From Xanthobacteraceae bacterium (GTDB taxonomy: Bacteria > Pseudomonadota > Alphaproteobacteria > Rhizobiales > Xanthobacteraceae), in assembly GCA_022844485.1 (NCBI GenBank), contig JALHLQ010000004.1:1-64000 (forward strand): a stretch of 64,000 nt of DNA, read 5' to 3'. Positions 31,553 to 42,214 of this stretch are shown piece after piece; within the stretch, counting starts at the first letter, position 1, and every line of letters begins with the position of its first letter. A model generated the notes under the pieces. That model made no database searches and had not been told where the DNA came from. It worked only from the letters and a program-made list of their open reading frames with translations. The position numbers and the translations under genes were made by a program.

Positions 31553-32248
31553 ATGCTAGAGGTATCCAACATCGACCTTCACTACGGCGCGGCGCAGGCG
31601 CTGCGCGGCATCTCGCTCACGGCTGAGCCCGGCAAGGTCACCTGCGTGCTCGGCCGCAACGGCGTCGGCAAGACCAGCCTGTTGCGCGCCATCGTCGGTC
31701 AGCATCCGGTGAGCAAAGGCAACATCACCTTGGGCGGGAGCGACATCACCAGGCTGTCCACCGTCCAGCGCGCCCGTTCGGGCATCGCTTTCGTGCCGCA
31801 GGGCCGCGAGATCTTCCCGCTGCTCACCGTCGAGGAGAACCTGGAAACCGGCTTTGCACCGCTGCCGCGCGACCAGCGCAGCGTGCCGGACGACGTGTTC
31901 TCGTTGTTCCCGGTGCTCAACAGCATGCTCAAGCGGCGCGGCGGCGACCTCTCGGGCGGCCAGCAGCAGCAACTGGCCATCGGCCGCGCGCTGGTGATGC
32001 GGCCGAAGCTCCTGCTGCTCGACGAGCCGACCGAGGGCATCCAGCCCTCGATTATCAAGGACATCGGCCGCGCCATCTCCTACCTACGCTCGCTCAAGGA
32101 CATGGCCATCGTGCTGGTTGAGCAGTATCTCGACTTTGCGCAGGAGCTCGGCGACCGGCTGGTGGTCATGGACCGCGGCGCCATCGTCTACGCCTGCGAC
32201 AAGGACACCATGGATGAAGGCGCGCTCAAGCGCGCGCTGGCGATTTGA
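31553..32248 (+). CDS. urtE: Urea ABC transporter ATP-binding protein UrtE
   Basis: 231 residues, LivF-type ATPase. Walker A is GRNGVGKTSLL, the UrtE-specific variant. It also has IAFVPQGREIFPLLTVEENLETGF, signature LSGGQQQQLAIGRAL, Walker B LLLLDEPTEGIQPSII and VEQYLDFA. The longer frame into the upstream repeat is ignored; ATG 31553 is the conserved start. ureD begins 14 bp after its stop, linking uptake to urease. Confidence 0.96.
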   Translation: MLEVSNIDLHYGAAQALRGISLTAEPGKVTCVLGRNGVGKTSLLRAIVGQHPVSKGNITLGGSDITRLSTVQRARSGIAFVPQGREIFPLLTVEENLETGFAPLPRDQRSVPDDVFSLFPVLNSMLKRRGGDLSGGQQQQLAIGRALVMRPKLLLLDEPTEGIQPSIIKDIGRAISYLRSLKDMAIVLVEQYLDFAQELGDRLVVMDRGAIVYACDKDTMDEGALKRALAI

Positions 32249-32262
32249 CGGCGGCGCGGGCT

Positions 32263-33114
32263 ATGCTTCCCGGCGTAACAGGACTTCTCCCCGTGGACGC
32301 CGCCCGCAGCGCCATCTTCGACGCCAACCGCGCCACCGGCACGATTGCGCTGTCGGTTGCCGCGCGCGACGGCCGCACGCATCGCACCCGCGTGCACGAA
32401 GCAGGCTCGCTGCGCGTGCGTTTCCCCAACGCGGCGGCTGAGATGCTGGAAGCCGTCATCGTCAATACCGGCGGCGGCATGACCGGCGGCGACCGCTTCA
32501 GCCTCGACATCGCGGTGGGCGAGGGCGCGCGCCTCGTCGCCGGCGGCGCGGCGGCGGAGAAGATTTATCGCTCGACCGGCGCGAACGCCGAGATGGACGT
32601 CGCGCTCAAGGTCGCCGCGGGCGGGCATCTTGCCTGGCTGCCGCAAGAGACCATCCTTTTCGACGAGGCGCGGCTGTCGCGGCGGATCGACATCGAGCTT
32701 GCCGAGGGCGCCTCGCTGATCATGGCCGAGGCGGTGGTGTTCGGCCGCGCCGCGATGGGAGAGACCGTCGCGCAGGGCTTCTTCGCCGACCGCTGGCGGG
32801 TGAGTTGCGGCGGCAGGCTGGTCTATGCCGACACCGCCCGCCTCGAGGGTGCCATCGCCGACAAGCTCGCACGGCCGGCCGCTGCCGCGGGCGGCATCGC
32901 CATCGCCACCGTGCTGATCGCGCCCGCGGGCGAGCTGCAACTCGCCGCCGTGCGTGCTCTGGAAGACCAATTTTCGGGGCAAGTGGGCATCTCGGCCTGG
33001 AACGGCATTGCGGTGGCGCGCCTCTGCGCCAAGGATGGCGCGGCGCTGCGTCACGATCTGATGGCAGTCCTGGCCGCGCTCGGCACGTCGGTGCCGCGGC
33101 TGTGGCTGCAATAA
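32263..33114 (+). CDS. ureD: Urease accessory protein UreD
   Basis: 283 residues. UreD binds apo-urease and, with UreF and UreG, delivers nickel. Family motifs: VNTGGGMTGGDRFSLDIAVGEGA, AAEKIYRSTG, WLPQETILFDEARL and AEAVVFGRAAMGE. ATG 32263 is preferred over TTG 32245, which lies within urtE. It is the first gene of the urease block, 18 bp before ureA. Confidence 0.95.
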   Translation: MLPGVTGLLPVDAARSAIFDANRATGTIALSVAARDGRTHRTRVHEAGSLRVRFPNAAAEMLEAVIVNTGGGMTGGDRFSLDIAVGEGARLVAGGAAAEKIYRSTGANAEMDVALKVAAGGHLAWLPQETILFDEARLSRRIDIELAEGASLIMAEAVVFGRAAMGETVAQGFFADRWRVSCGGRLVYADTARLEGAIADKLARPAAAAGGIAIATVLIAPAGELQLAAVRALEDQFSGQVGISAWNGIAVARLCAKDGAALRHDLMAVLAALGTSVPRLWLQ

Positions 33115-33132
33115 GAAAACATCGGGGGAGAG

Positions 33133-33435
33133 ATGAATCTAACGCCGCGTGAGAAAGACAAGCTGCTGGTCGCCATGGCCGCCATGGTGGCGCGCCGCCG
33201 CCGCGAGCGCGGCGTCAAGCTCAATCACCCGGAGGCGGTGGCGCTGATCACCGAGTTCATCGTCGAAGGCGCGCGCGACGGCAAAAGCGTCGCCGCGCTG
33301 ATGGAGGAGGGCGCGCATGTGCTCACGCGCAGCGACGTGATGCCCGGCATCGCCGAGATGATCCACGATATCCAGGTGGAAGCGACGTTTCCCGACGGCA
33401 CCAAGCTCGTCACCGTGCATAATCCGATCCGTTAG
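33133..33435 (+). CDS. ureA: Urease gamma subunit UreA
   Basis: 100 residues, the normal size. [39 protein letters not shown] and [37 protein letters not shown] are near-invariant in urease gamma chains. It has a GGGGGAGAG ribosome site upstream. Confidence 0.97.
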   Translation: MNLTPREKDKLLVAMAAMVARRRRERGVKLNHPEAVALITEFIVEGARDGKSVAALMEEGAHVLTRSDVMPGIAEMIHDIQVEATFPDGTKLVTVHNPIR

Positions 33436-33446
33436 AGGAGTTCTCG

Positions 33447-33629
33447 ATGAGAGCACTATTCATTCTTGTCGCCGTGCTGGCGGAAACTGTGGCGCAGGCG
33501 CACGACTCGCTGGTGCCACACCCGCACCCGCACGCGGTGAGCTGGCTGCCGAGCGTCGAAACTGTCGGCGTCGGCGCGCTTGTTCTGGCGCTGGCGGTGA
33601 TCGCACTTGCCAAGATGCGGCGGGGGTGA
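33447..33629 (+). CDS. Small His-rich membrane protein between ureA and ureB
   Basis: 60 residues: signal-like start [17 protein letters not shown], then the His cluster [15 protein letters not shown], and a transmembrane segment [19 protein letters not shown] ending in MRRG. It begins 11 bp after ureA with GGAG upstream and ends 4 bp before ureB, so it looks like a real cistron. I do not recognise a family. The periplasmic His motif and urease setting suggest nickel binding or sensing (inference). Confidence 0.7.
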   Translation: MRALFILVAVLAETVAQAHDSLVPHPHPHAVSWLPSVETVGVGALVLALAVIALAKMRRG

Positions 33630-33633
33630 CGCA

Positions 33634-33939
33634 ATGATCCCCGGCGAGATGTTCATCAAGGACGGAGACATCACGCTCAACGCGGGCCGCAAGACCGCGA
33701 CGCTCAGCGTGTCCAACAGCGGCGACCGGCCGATCCAGGTCGGCTCGCACTACCATTTCTTCGAGACCAATCCGGCGCTCAAGTTCGACCGCAAAAAAGC
33801 GCGCGGCATGCGGCTCGACATCGCGGCCGGCACGGCGGTGCGCTTCGAGCCGGGACAGACGCGCGAGGTCACGCTGGTCGCACTCGCCGGCAAGCGCACG
33901 GTCTACGGGTTTCGTCAGGACGTGATGGGGAAGCTGTGA
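33634..33939 (+). CDS. ureB: Urease beta subunit UreB
   Basis: 101 residues from ATG 33634. [65 protein letters not shown] and YGFRQDVMG are hallmarks of urease beta. It is a separate chain, so the enzyme is the three-subunit bacterial type. A 303-bp gap follows before ureC, unusual in a urease operon. Confidence 0.97.
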   Translation: MIPGEMFIKDGDITLNAGRKTATLSVSNSGDRPIQVGSHYHFFETNPALKFDRKKARGMRLDIAAGTAVRFEPGQTREVTLVALAGKRTVYGFRQDVMGKL

Positions 33940-34242
33940 GAGGTGTTTTGCGCATCCCCAAAAGCCATAACGGGCAGACCGTCGTCTGCCCGTCACAAGC
34001 TCTCGGATCCATACGCGGCGCGAGCGTGAGCTCAGCGTCTGTACCAGCTACTGAGAGCCAGGACCGGCAACCATGGACCACGAACACTGCCGAAGCGGCG
34101 CCCACGTCCCATGACCGTTCGGCCATGGCGATCATCCGTGTCCGGCCGGAGCCAGAGATGGGTGACCTGCGGGAAAGCTTACGCCCGCAGACTGCGATGG
34201 CAAGGGCATAAAATCGGCAGTTGATAACTTTGGGGATGAAAA
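33940..34242. other. 303-bp gap inside the urease operon, with a perfect hairpin
   Basis: It holds a perfect 10-bp stem (ACGGGCAGAC at 33970-33979 and GTCTGCCCGT at 33984-33993, loop CGTC). A 91-codon frame (33936-34211) runs through it but has no ribosome site and no recognisable protein. The rest is unexplained; it may be an inserted repeat or a regulatory leader for ureC. Confidence 0.55.
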
Positions 34243-35952
<1,710 letters not shown>

Positions 35953-36069
35953 CGCCATGCCTGTCTGGACGCGATCTAAACTATGACATTTGCGGCGCGC
36001 TTGAACCGGGGCTATTCGTCGTGACCGCGCTCGGCCGTCTCACCCGAGCATGCAATCCGGCGAAGGGTC

Positions 36070-36438
36070 ATGAAGCGATACGTATTCTTCGGTCTCGGCT
36101 GTTTGATGCTCGCGCTCGCCCTGATCGGTGCCGTGGTGCCGCTGATGCCGACGACCGTCTTCCTCATCGCCGCGGCGGCCTGCTTCGCGCATTCTTCGCC
36201 GCGCCTCGAAGCGTGGCTGCTCGAGCACCCGCGGTTCGGTCCGACCTTGCGGGATTGGCGGGCCCATGGCGCCATCTCGCGCCCGGCCAAGTTGATCGCC
36301 TGTGCCGGCATGGCGGGCGGTTTCGCCGTCTTCTGGATCGGCAGCCACCCGTCGGTGCTGCTCGCCACCGTGGTGGCGGGGCTGTTGCTGACCAGTGCAC
36401 TTTACGTAGTGTCGCGCCCGACCGCCGACCGGCGCTAA
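36070..36438 (+). CDS. DUF454/YbaN family inner-membrane protein
   Basis: 122 residues with the DUF454 start YVFFGLGCLMLALALIGAVVPLMPTTVFLIAAAACFAHSSPRLEAWLLEHPRFGP, which is diagnostic, and two further helices near the C-terminus. Function unknown. It sits between ureC and ureE, where bacterial urease operons often carry small membrane genes, and ureE starts 1 bp after it. Confidence 0.9.
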   Translation: MKRYVFFGLGCLMLALALIGAVVPLMPTTVFLIAAAACFAHSSPRLEAWLLEHPRFGPTLRDWRAHGAISRPAKLIACAGMAGGFAVFWIGSHPSVLLATVVAGLLLTSALYVVSRPTADRR

Positions 36439-36439
36439 C

Positions 36440-36886
36440 ATGAAACGCGTGACGGCCATCAAACCGCCTGGCGCCTGGCCGGCAACATCCGCAGCCGACC
36501 GCGTCGTGCTCGATGCCAACGACCGCAACAGGCGGCGTATCGTGCTGACGGGCGAGAAGGGCACGGAGGTCCTGCTCGATTTCGCCGCGCCGGTCGCCTT
36601 GCGCGACGGCGATGGCCTCGTGCTCGACGACGGCGCCATCGTGCTGGTCGCGGGCGCGCCCGAGTCGCTCGTTGAAATCTGCGCGCACGGGCTCGATACC
36701 GTGCGGCTGGCCTGGCATCTGGGCAACCGCCACACCGATGTGCAGATCGTCGGTGAGCACATCCGCATCCGGCGCGACCACGTGCTGGAGGACATGCTGC
36801 GCGGCCTCGGCGCGCATCTCGATCCGCTGGAGGCGCCGTTTGATCCCGAACCGAGCGCGCCGCATGGGCACGGTCATGGCGGGTAA
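36440..36886 (+). CDS. ureE: Urease accessory protein UreE, nickel metallochaperone
   Basis: 148 residues. The N-terminal beta domain ([33 protein letters not shown]) and the metal-binding domain ([14 protein letters not shown], with conserved HLGNRH) are clear. The C-terminal His tail is short (PHGHGHGG). The tail codons overlap the start of ureF by 11 bp. Confidence 0.94.
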   Translation: MKRVTAIKPPGAWPATSAADRVVLDANDRNRRRIVLTGEKGTEVLLDFAAPVALRDGDGLVLDDGAIVLVAGAPESLVEICAHGLDTVRLAWHLGNRHTDVQIVGEHIRIRRDHVLEDMLRGLGAHLDPLEAPFDPEPSAPHGHGHGG

Positions 36887-37757
36887 GAAGAGTTCGGATG
36901 GCGTCACGCGCGCGCTTCGCCTCTCCCCGCGCGCGGGGAGAGGTCGCCCGCCGAAGCTCGAAGAGCGTCGGCGGGCGGGTGAGGGAGCGTTGCCACTGCC
37001 TGAACCTATCGATATGCCCCCTCACCCGGCTCGCAGCGCAAGCGAAGCTCGCCACCCTCTCCCCGCATGCGGGGAGAGGGAAAGCGGCGCCCTCTACCGC
37101 CTGATGGCCTGGCTGTCGCCGGCCTATCCGGTCGGCGCTTTTTCGTACTCCAGCGGCATCGAATGGGCGGTGGAGGCGGGCGACATCAAGGATGCCGCCA
37201 CGCTCAGGGACTGGCTCGCGGTCATGCTCGCCGAGGGCGGCGGCTTCTGCGACGCCGTGCTGTTCGCGCATGCGCATCGATCCGCCGAGGCGGCCGACGG
37301 CAAGGCGGTGCAGGCGGTGGCCGAGATCGCCGCCGCCTTCGCGCCCACCAAGGAGCGCCACCTGGAGACGACCGCGCAGGGCAACGCCTTCATCGAGGCG
37401 ACGCGCGCCGCCTGGCCCTGCGCGGCACTCGATACGCTCAAGGAAGTCTGGGCCGGCCCGGTCGCCTATCCGGTCGCCGTCGCGGCCGCGAGCGCCGGCC
37501 ACGGTATTGCGCTTGGCCCCGCGCTCGCCGCCTATCTGCAGGCGGTCGCCGCCAACTGGGTCTCCGCCGGCGTGCGGCTGGTCCCGCTCGGCCAGACCGA
37601 TGGCCAGCGCGTGCTGGCCGGGCTCGAGCCAGTCATCGCCGGCACCGCCCAGCGCGCGCTTGCCGCCACGCTCGACGACCTCGGCTCGTCGGCCTTCCGT
37701 GCCGACCTCGCCAGTGCGCGCCACGAAACCCAATACACACGGCTGTTCAGGAGCTGA
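36876..37757 (+). CDS. ureF: Urease accessory protein UreF with repeat-encoded N-terminal insertion
   Basis: 293 residues if read from ATG 36876, against about 220-240 usual. UreF bridges UreD and UreG for nickel insertion. The conserved protein begins at [30 protein letters not shown], about 70 codons in. The extra residues ([20 protein letters not shown] and onward, and [13 protein letters not shown]) are translated from a 160-bp palindromic repeat in the DNA. No other good start lies just before the conserved part; an internal ATG at 37011 is the only shorter option that keeps LYRL. Confidence 0.92.
   Translation: MAGKKSSDGVTRALRLSPRAGRGRPPKLEERRRAGEGALPLPEPIDMPPHPARSASEARHPLPACGERESGALYRLMAWLSPAYPVGAFSYSSGIEWAVEAGDIKDAATLRDWLAVMLAEGGGFCDAVLFAHAHRSAEAADGKAVQAVAEIAAAFAPTKERHLETTAQGNAFIEATRAAWPCAALDTLKEVWAGPVAYPVAVAAASAGHGIALGPALAAYLQAVAANWVSAGVRLVPLGQTDGQRVLAGLEPVIAGTAQRALAATLDDLGSSAFRADLASARHETQYTRLFRS
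36921..37080. repeat. 160-bp palindromic repeat translated inside ureF
   Basis: Bounded by CTCTCCCCGCGCGCGGGGAG (36921-36940, stem to 36942) and a 26-bp perfect palindrome of the same family centred on GCATGC (37055-37080). Internal arms GGGTGAGGG and CCCTCACCC also pair. The family is abundant in intergenic DNA of Bradyrhizobium relatives (from memory). Here it stays open in the ureF frame. Confidence 0.85.
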
Positions 37758-37759
37758 GA

Positions 37760-38377
<618 letters not shown>

Positions 38378-38389
38378 GGCATAACGAAC

Positions 38390-38413
38390 GAGGCGCCCCT
38401 TGCGGGACGCCTC
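38390..38413 (+). terminator. Hairpin after ureG
   Basis: GAGGCGCCCC and GGGACGCCTC pair at 9 of 10 positions around a 4-base loop, 12 bp after the ureG stop. No U-run follows, so termination may be partial or factor-assisted. Confidence 0.5.
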
Positions 38414-38445
38414 ATCCAACTCAAACACACGCTACAGTACAGCTA

Positions 38446-38739
38446 TTAGCGATAGCGCCACCGGCAGCGCCGGTTGCCCCAATCGTCTTCCCAGCAGACA
38501 CGCACGCGTTCGCCGCGATAGCGCCGTTCGCCGGCGCTGGCGCCGATGGCCGCTCCGGTGGTGCCGCCGATCACCGCGCCGACCGCCGCGCCTTCAGCCC
38601 GACCGGTGGCCGCGCCGCCGATCACCGCACCCGCACCGGCGCCCACGATGGCGCCGCCGAGGGCGTCCTGCGCCTGCACGGTGGCGGGCGCAACTGCCAG
38701 TGCGGCAAACGCCGCAATGGCCAGAATTGCTTTGCGCAT
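38446..38739 (-). CDS. Glycine-zipper envelope protein under EcfG control
   Basis: 97 residues from ATG 38739 (GGAGG upstream). Signal peptide MRKAILAIAAFAALAVAPATVQAQ, then a Gly-zipper GGAIVGAGAGAVIGGAATGR with a second copy AAVGAVIGGTTGAAIGASAG. The basic C-terminus (CWEDDWGNRRCRWRYR) has two Cys. Gly-zipper proteins associate with the outer membrane. The perfect EcfG promoter upstream marks it as a general-stress gene. Convergent with ureG. Confidence 0.85.
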   Translation of the reverse strand: MRKAILAIAAFAALAVAPATVQAQDALGGAIVGAGAGAVIGGAATGRAEGAAVGAVIGGTTGAAIGASAGERRYRGERVRVCWEDDWGNRRCRWRYR

Positions 38740-38776
38740 GATATGCCTCCACACTTGTTCCCTCTGGTGGGTCGAA

Positions 38777-38801
38777 AACGTTTGCCGGGAGACTTGGTTC
38801 C
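38777..38801 (-). promoter_or_regulatory. EcfG-type general stress promoter
   Basis: On the minus strand, GGAAC (38801-38797), 16 bp, then CGTT (38780-38777): an exact match to the GGAAC-N16/17-CGTT consensus of alphaproteobacterial EcfG sigma factors. It is 37 bp before the Gly-zipper ATG. The divergent amidase gene starts at the next base (38802). Confidence 0.85.
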
Positions 38802-40100
38802 ATGACGCGAGACACCGCGCGCGCGCGACTTGAGATTGCGCTGGCGCGCATCGACGATGCAAATGGGGAGGGCGCGCGCGCCTGCCTCACCGTCTATCGC
38901 GAGCAGGCGAAGGCCGCCGCCGACGCCGCCGACGCGCGCGCCAAAAGCGGCATATCGCTCGGGCCGCTCGACGGCGCCATCGTCAGCATAAAGGACCTGT
39001 TCGACGTCGCCGGCGAGGTGACGCGCGCGGCTTCGAAGGTCGTCGCGGAGGAGGGCAAGCCCGCGGCAAGCGACGCGCCGCCGGTGCGGCGCTTGCGCGC
39101 CGGTGGCGCCGTCGTCGTCGCCAAGACCAACATGAGCGAATTCGCCTTTTCCGGCGTCGGCATGAACCCGCATTACGGCACGCCCGGCAATCCGGCCGAC
39201 CGCGCGCGCGTGCCCGGCGGCTCCACCTCTGGCGGCGCCGTCGCCGTTGCCGACGGCATGTGCGAGATCGCCATCGGCAGCGACACCGGCGGCTCCACCC
39301 GCATTCCGGCGGCGCTATGCGGTGTCGTCGGCTTCAAGCCCAGTCGCCAGCGCATCTCCACCGAAGGCGCCTTTCCGCTGTCGCAGAGCATGGATTCCAT
39401 CGGCCCCATCGCGCGCTCGGTCGCGGATTGCGCCAAGGCCGACGCGGTGATGGCGGGCGAGGAGTTCTTGGCCATCGATCCGGCGCCGCTCGCGGATTTG
39501 CGCATCGGCATCGCGCAAGGAATGCCCATTGACGCGCTCGATGACGTTGTCGAAAAGCGCTTCGATAGTGCCCTCGCCGCGCTGAAGAAGGCCGGCGCGC
39601 GCCTGCACGATCAGGCCTTGCCGCTCATCGACGGCATGATCGCCGTGAACGCGCGCGGTGGCGTGCAGCCGGCGGAAGCCTTCACCGTCAATCGCGACCG
39701 GCTCGACCGGCGCGGCGCGGACATTGATCCCAACATCCGGGCGCGGCTGGAACGCGCCCGCGCTACTCCCGCTTCGGATTACATCTGGATGGTGAACGAG
39801 CGCGCGCGGCTCGTGCGCGCGATGGACGCCGAGCTGAGCGATCTCGACGTGTTGGTGGCGCCGACCACGCCGATCGTGGCGCCGACGATTGAGGAGATGA
39901 GCGCGCCCGATGTATTCGCGCGCAAGAACGCGATGCTGCTGCGCAACACCTCGGTGTGGAACTTCTTCGACTGCTGCGCCATCTCGCTGCCGCTGCCGCG
40001 CGAGGGTGGCCTGCCGGCGGGGCTGATGCTGGTCGTGCGCAACGGCCATGATCGCCGCCTGTTCCGCATCGCGGCAGCGATGGAGCGGCTGTTCGCCTAG
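38802..40100 (+). CDS. Amidase-signature family hydrolase
   Basis: 432 residues. Hydrolyses carbon-nitrogen amide bonds. The Ser-cisSer-Lys triad is visible: K64 (VSIKDLFDVAG), the cis-Ser in PGGSTSGGAV (141/143) and the nucleophile S165 (IGSDTGGSTRIPAAL). Relatives include GatA, acylamidases and allophanate or aryl-acylamide hydrolases. It sits between the urease block and a MarR-controlled importer, consistent with scavenging nitrogen from an imported amide. The substrate cannot be read from sequence. Confidence 0.9.
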   Translation: MTRDTARARLEIALARIDDANGEGARACLTVYREQAKAAADAADARAKSGISLGPLDGAIVSIKDLFDVAGEVTRAASKVVAEEGKPAASDAPPVRRLRAGGAVVVAKTNMSEFAFSGVGMNPHYGTPGNPADRARVPGGSTSGGAVAVADGMCEIAIGSDTGGSTRIPAALCGVVGFKPSRQRISTEGAFPLSQSMDSIGPIARSVADCAKADAVMAGEEFLAIDPAPLADLRIGIAQGMPIDALDDVVEKRFDSALAALKKAGARLHDQALPLIDGMIAVNARGGVQPAEAFTVNRDRLDRRGADIDPNIRARLERARATPASDYIWMVNERARLVRAMDAELSDLDVLVAPTTPIVAPTIEEMSAPDVFARKNAMLLRNTSVWNFFDCCAISLPLPREGGLPAGLMLVVRNGHDRRLFRIAAAMERLFA

Positions 40101-40103
40101 AGC

Positions 40104-40601
40104 CTAGAACTCCCGCAGCGTGTCGAGCAGGAGCCGGTGCGGCTCGGCGCCGAGCTTTTCCTTCAGTCCGGCCTCATGCTGCGCGGCCAGCGCCTTGGCC
40201 TTGCTCAGCACTTTCTGTCCCTCGCGCGTGAGCTGAAGGGCATGCCGGCGGCCGTCGGTGGAGGAGGGGCGGCGCTCCGTCAGCGCCCGCCGCTCCAGGC
40301 GGTGCAACAGCCGCACCAGCCGCGCGCGCTCGATGCCCAAGGTCTCGCCCAGCTCGGCCTGCGAAAGCCCGGGATTGGCGCCGATCACCACCAGCACGGA
40401 GAACTGCGCCGGGCTGATGTCGAGATGCGCCAGCCGCCGGATGAAGTCCTGGAATATCCACACCTGGATGCGGCGCACAAAATAGCCGAGCCGCTCGTCG
40501 AGATCGCCGAGGTCGATCGCCGGGCGGCTGGCCCGGCGCGGGCCCGCCGGCTTGCGCAATGCGGCGGCCGGGGTTTTGCGCGTGCTCTTTTTGGCCGCCA
40601 T
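40104..40601 (-). CDS. MarR family transcriptional regulator
   Basis: 165 residues from ATG 40601 (AGGAGGACG upstream); the longer frame to 40694 runs through the operator. A Lys/Arg-rich N-terminal arm is followed by the MarR winged helix: DISPAQFSVLVVIGANPGLSQAELGETLGIERARLVRLLHRLERRALTERRPSSTDGRRHALQLTREGQKVL, which has the wing D-R motif. Divergent from the ABC binding-protein gene with a near-perfect palindrome between them. It probably represses that importer in the absence of an aromatic or amide ligand. Confidence 0.92.
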   Translation of the reverse strand: MAAKKSTRKTPAAALRKPAGPRRASRPAIDLGDLDERLGYFVRRIQVWIFQDFIRRLAHLDISPAQFSVLVVIGANPGLSQAELGETLGIERARLVRLLHRLERRALTERRPSSTDGRRHALQLTREGQKVLSKAKALAAQHEAGLKEKLGAEPHRLLLDTLREF

Positions 40602-40661
40602 CGCGACGTCCTCCTGCGGCGGCCGGATGCGGCCGCCCGCGGCAATATCGGTGTTGACGAA

Positions 40662-40682
40662 ATTGTTGTCCAGGTCAACAAT
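40662..40682. promoter_or_regulatory. MarR-type operator palindrome
   Basis: Arms ATTGTTG and CAACAAT with inner CC/GG also symmetrical: 18 of 20 paired positions match about a central base. It lies 61 bp upstream of marR and 138 bp upstream of the binding-protein gene. TTGTTG/CAACAA arms are common for MarR operators. Confidence 0.75.
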
Positions 40683-40819
40683 GTGTTCGCGCATTCCAGA
40701 CCAAATCCGCCTGCGGGCTGCGAGACGGCCTCCCGGTGCGGATTTGGCGCTTGTGAGAACCGGAGCAAATCCGGCATCATTCGCGGCAACGGCCGCTGTC
40801 TCGGCCAGGGAGGAAATCC

Positions 40820-42061
40820 ATGCAACGCAAAACGAAATCGGCGGGCGTCAGCCGCCGCACCTTCAACGCGGGTCTCGGCGCGGCCGGTATCGTCGCCGGC
40901 ACGGCCCCCTTTAACATCGTGCGCGCGCAAGGCGCGGCCCTCAAGGTCGGCGTGCTGCTGCCGCGTTCCGGCTATCAGGCCGGCATCGGCCAGGATTGCC
41001 AACGCGGCGTCGACATTACCGCCGGCCTGCTCAAGGAGATGGGTCTGCCGACGCTGCAGATCATGAACGCCGACACGGAAACCAACGTCGACGTCGCCCG
41101 CGCGCGCGCCGAGAAGCTGATCGCCGACGGCGCGCAGATCCTGGTGGGTGCCTTCGACTCGGGCCAAAGCTCTGCCATCGCGCAGGTCGCCGAGCAGAAG
41201 GGCATTCCCTACGTCATCAACATCGCCGCTGCGCCGCCGATCACGGAGCAGGGTTACAAGTTCGTGTTCCGCAACTTCCACACCGCGCCCATGATCCTGG
41301 GCGGCGCCTTCGCCTGCCAGAAGGAAATATTCGCTGCGTCCGGCGACGCTCCGAAGACGGCGGTGTTCATGCACGTCAACGACACCTTCGGTACGGCGAT
41401 GCAGAAGGGCATCGGCGCGGTGATGCCGAAGTTCGATCTGCCCTACAAGATCCAGGAGACCATCTCCTACGATCCGGCCGCGCGCGACCTTTCGGTCGAG
41501 GTCGCCAAGGCCAAGGCTACGGGCGCCGAGATTCTCATGGTGGTGAGCCGTCTTAACGACGCGATCCTGATCACCCGCGAGTTGATCAAGCAGCGCTGGT
41601 CGCCGAAGTCGATCTTCAGCATGGGTCCCGGCTGGTACGAAGACCAATATCTCAAGACCCTCGGCAAGCTCGGCGACGGCCCGATCAGCTTCGTGCCCTG
41701 GTATGATCCGAACAAGGCGCTCAGCAAGAAGCTCGAGGCCGCGCTCGGCAAGGCGCATCCGGGCGTCAACCTCAACACCAATCACGTCTACACCTTCGAG
41801 GCACTGCTGGTGGCCGCCGATGCCTATAAGCGGGCGGGCTCGGCCGATCCGAAGGCGCTGGCCGACGCGATCCGCAAGACCAGCATCAAGGACAACGTGT
41901 CGACCGGGCCCGGCATCCAGTTTGACGCCAAGGGCCAGAACGACAAGCTCCAGATCTCGGCTATTCAGAACCGCGGCGGCAAGCTTCCGACCGTCGCTCC
42001 GAAAACCGCCGCGAACGAGAAGGTCGAATGGCCGATGAAGCCGTACGACAAGCGCGGCTGA
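40820..42061 (+). CDS. ABC transporter binding protein, branched-chain type, Tat signal
   Basis: 413 residues. The start carries a twin-arginine signal (VSRRTFNAGLGAAGIVAG), so it is probably exported folded. The mature fold is type I periplasmic binding (LKVGVLLPRSGYQAGIGQDCQRGVD; NADTETNVDVARARAEKLI; NTNHVYTFEALLVAADAYKRAG), as in LivJ-like and aromatic-compound binders. First gene of the importer with two permeases and two ATPases. Ligand unknown; the MarR gene and amidase nearby suggest an aromatic or amide compound. Confidence 0.9.
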   Translation: MQRKTKSAGVSRRTFNAGLGAAGIVAGTAPFNIVRAQGAALKVGVLLPRSGYQAGIGQDCQRGVDITAGLLKEMGLPTLQIMNADTETNVDVARARAEKLIADGAQILVGAFDSGQSSAIAQVAEQKGIPYVINIAAAPPITEQGYKFVFRNFHTAPMILGGAFACQKEIFAASGDAPKTAVFMHVNDTFGTAMQKGIGAVMPKFDLPYKIQETISYDPAARDLSVEVAKAKATGAEILMVVSRLNDAILITRELIKQRWSPKSIFSMGPGWYEDQYLKTLGKLGDGPISFVPWYDPNKALSKKLEAALGKAHPGVNLNTNHVYTFEALLVAADAYKRAGSADPKALADAIRKTSIKDNVSTGPGIQFDAKGQNDKLQISAIQNRGGKLPTVAPKTAANEKVEWPMKPYDKRG

Positions 42062-42096
42062 CCTTTCGGACCGAGACTTAAATCGGTGCGCAAATC

Positions 42097-42187
42097 TGTC
42101 ATGGCCGGGCTCGTCCCGGCCATCCCGCTTGCTGAGGCAAGGCCGTCTTTCCCGATCGAGATCGCGGAGAGGCGCGGCTATGACAGG
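42097..42187. repeat. Intergenic REP-like element with terminal inverted repeats
   Basis: About 91 bp bounded by CTGTCAT and ATGACAG, containing the hairpin ATGGCCGGG / CCCGGCCAT (42101-42123). This sequence family is common between genes in Bradyrhizobium relatives (from memory). It lies between the binding-protein and permease genes. Confidence 0.7.
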
Positions 42188-42214
42188 TAGAGCGCTGACA
42201 TTCGAGAGCAACGC

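Noticed and set aside
33936..34211. 91-codon frame in the ureB-ureC gap
   Set aside because: Begins inside ureB, contains the perfect hairpin, and has low-complexity coding character.
36921..37080. Possible CRISPR or insertion sequence
   Set aside because: Only two flanking palindromes, no regular spacers and no transposase; fits a REP-like element.
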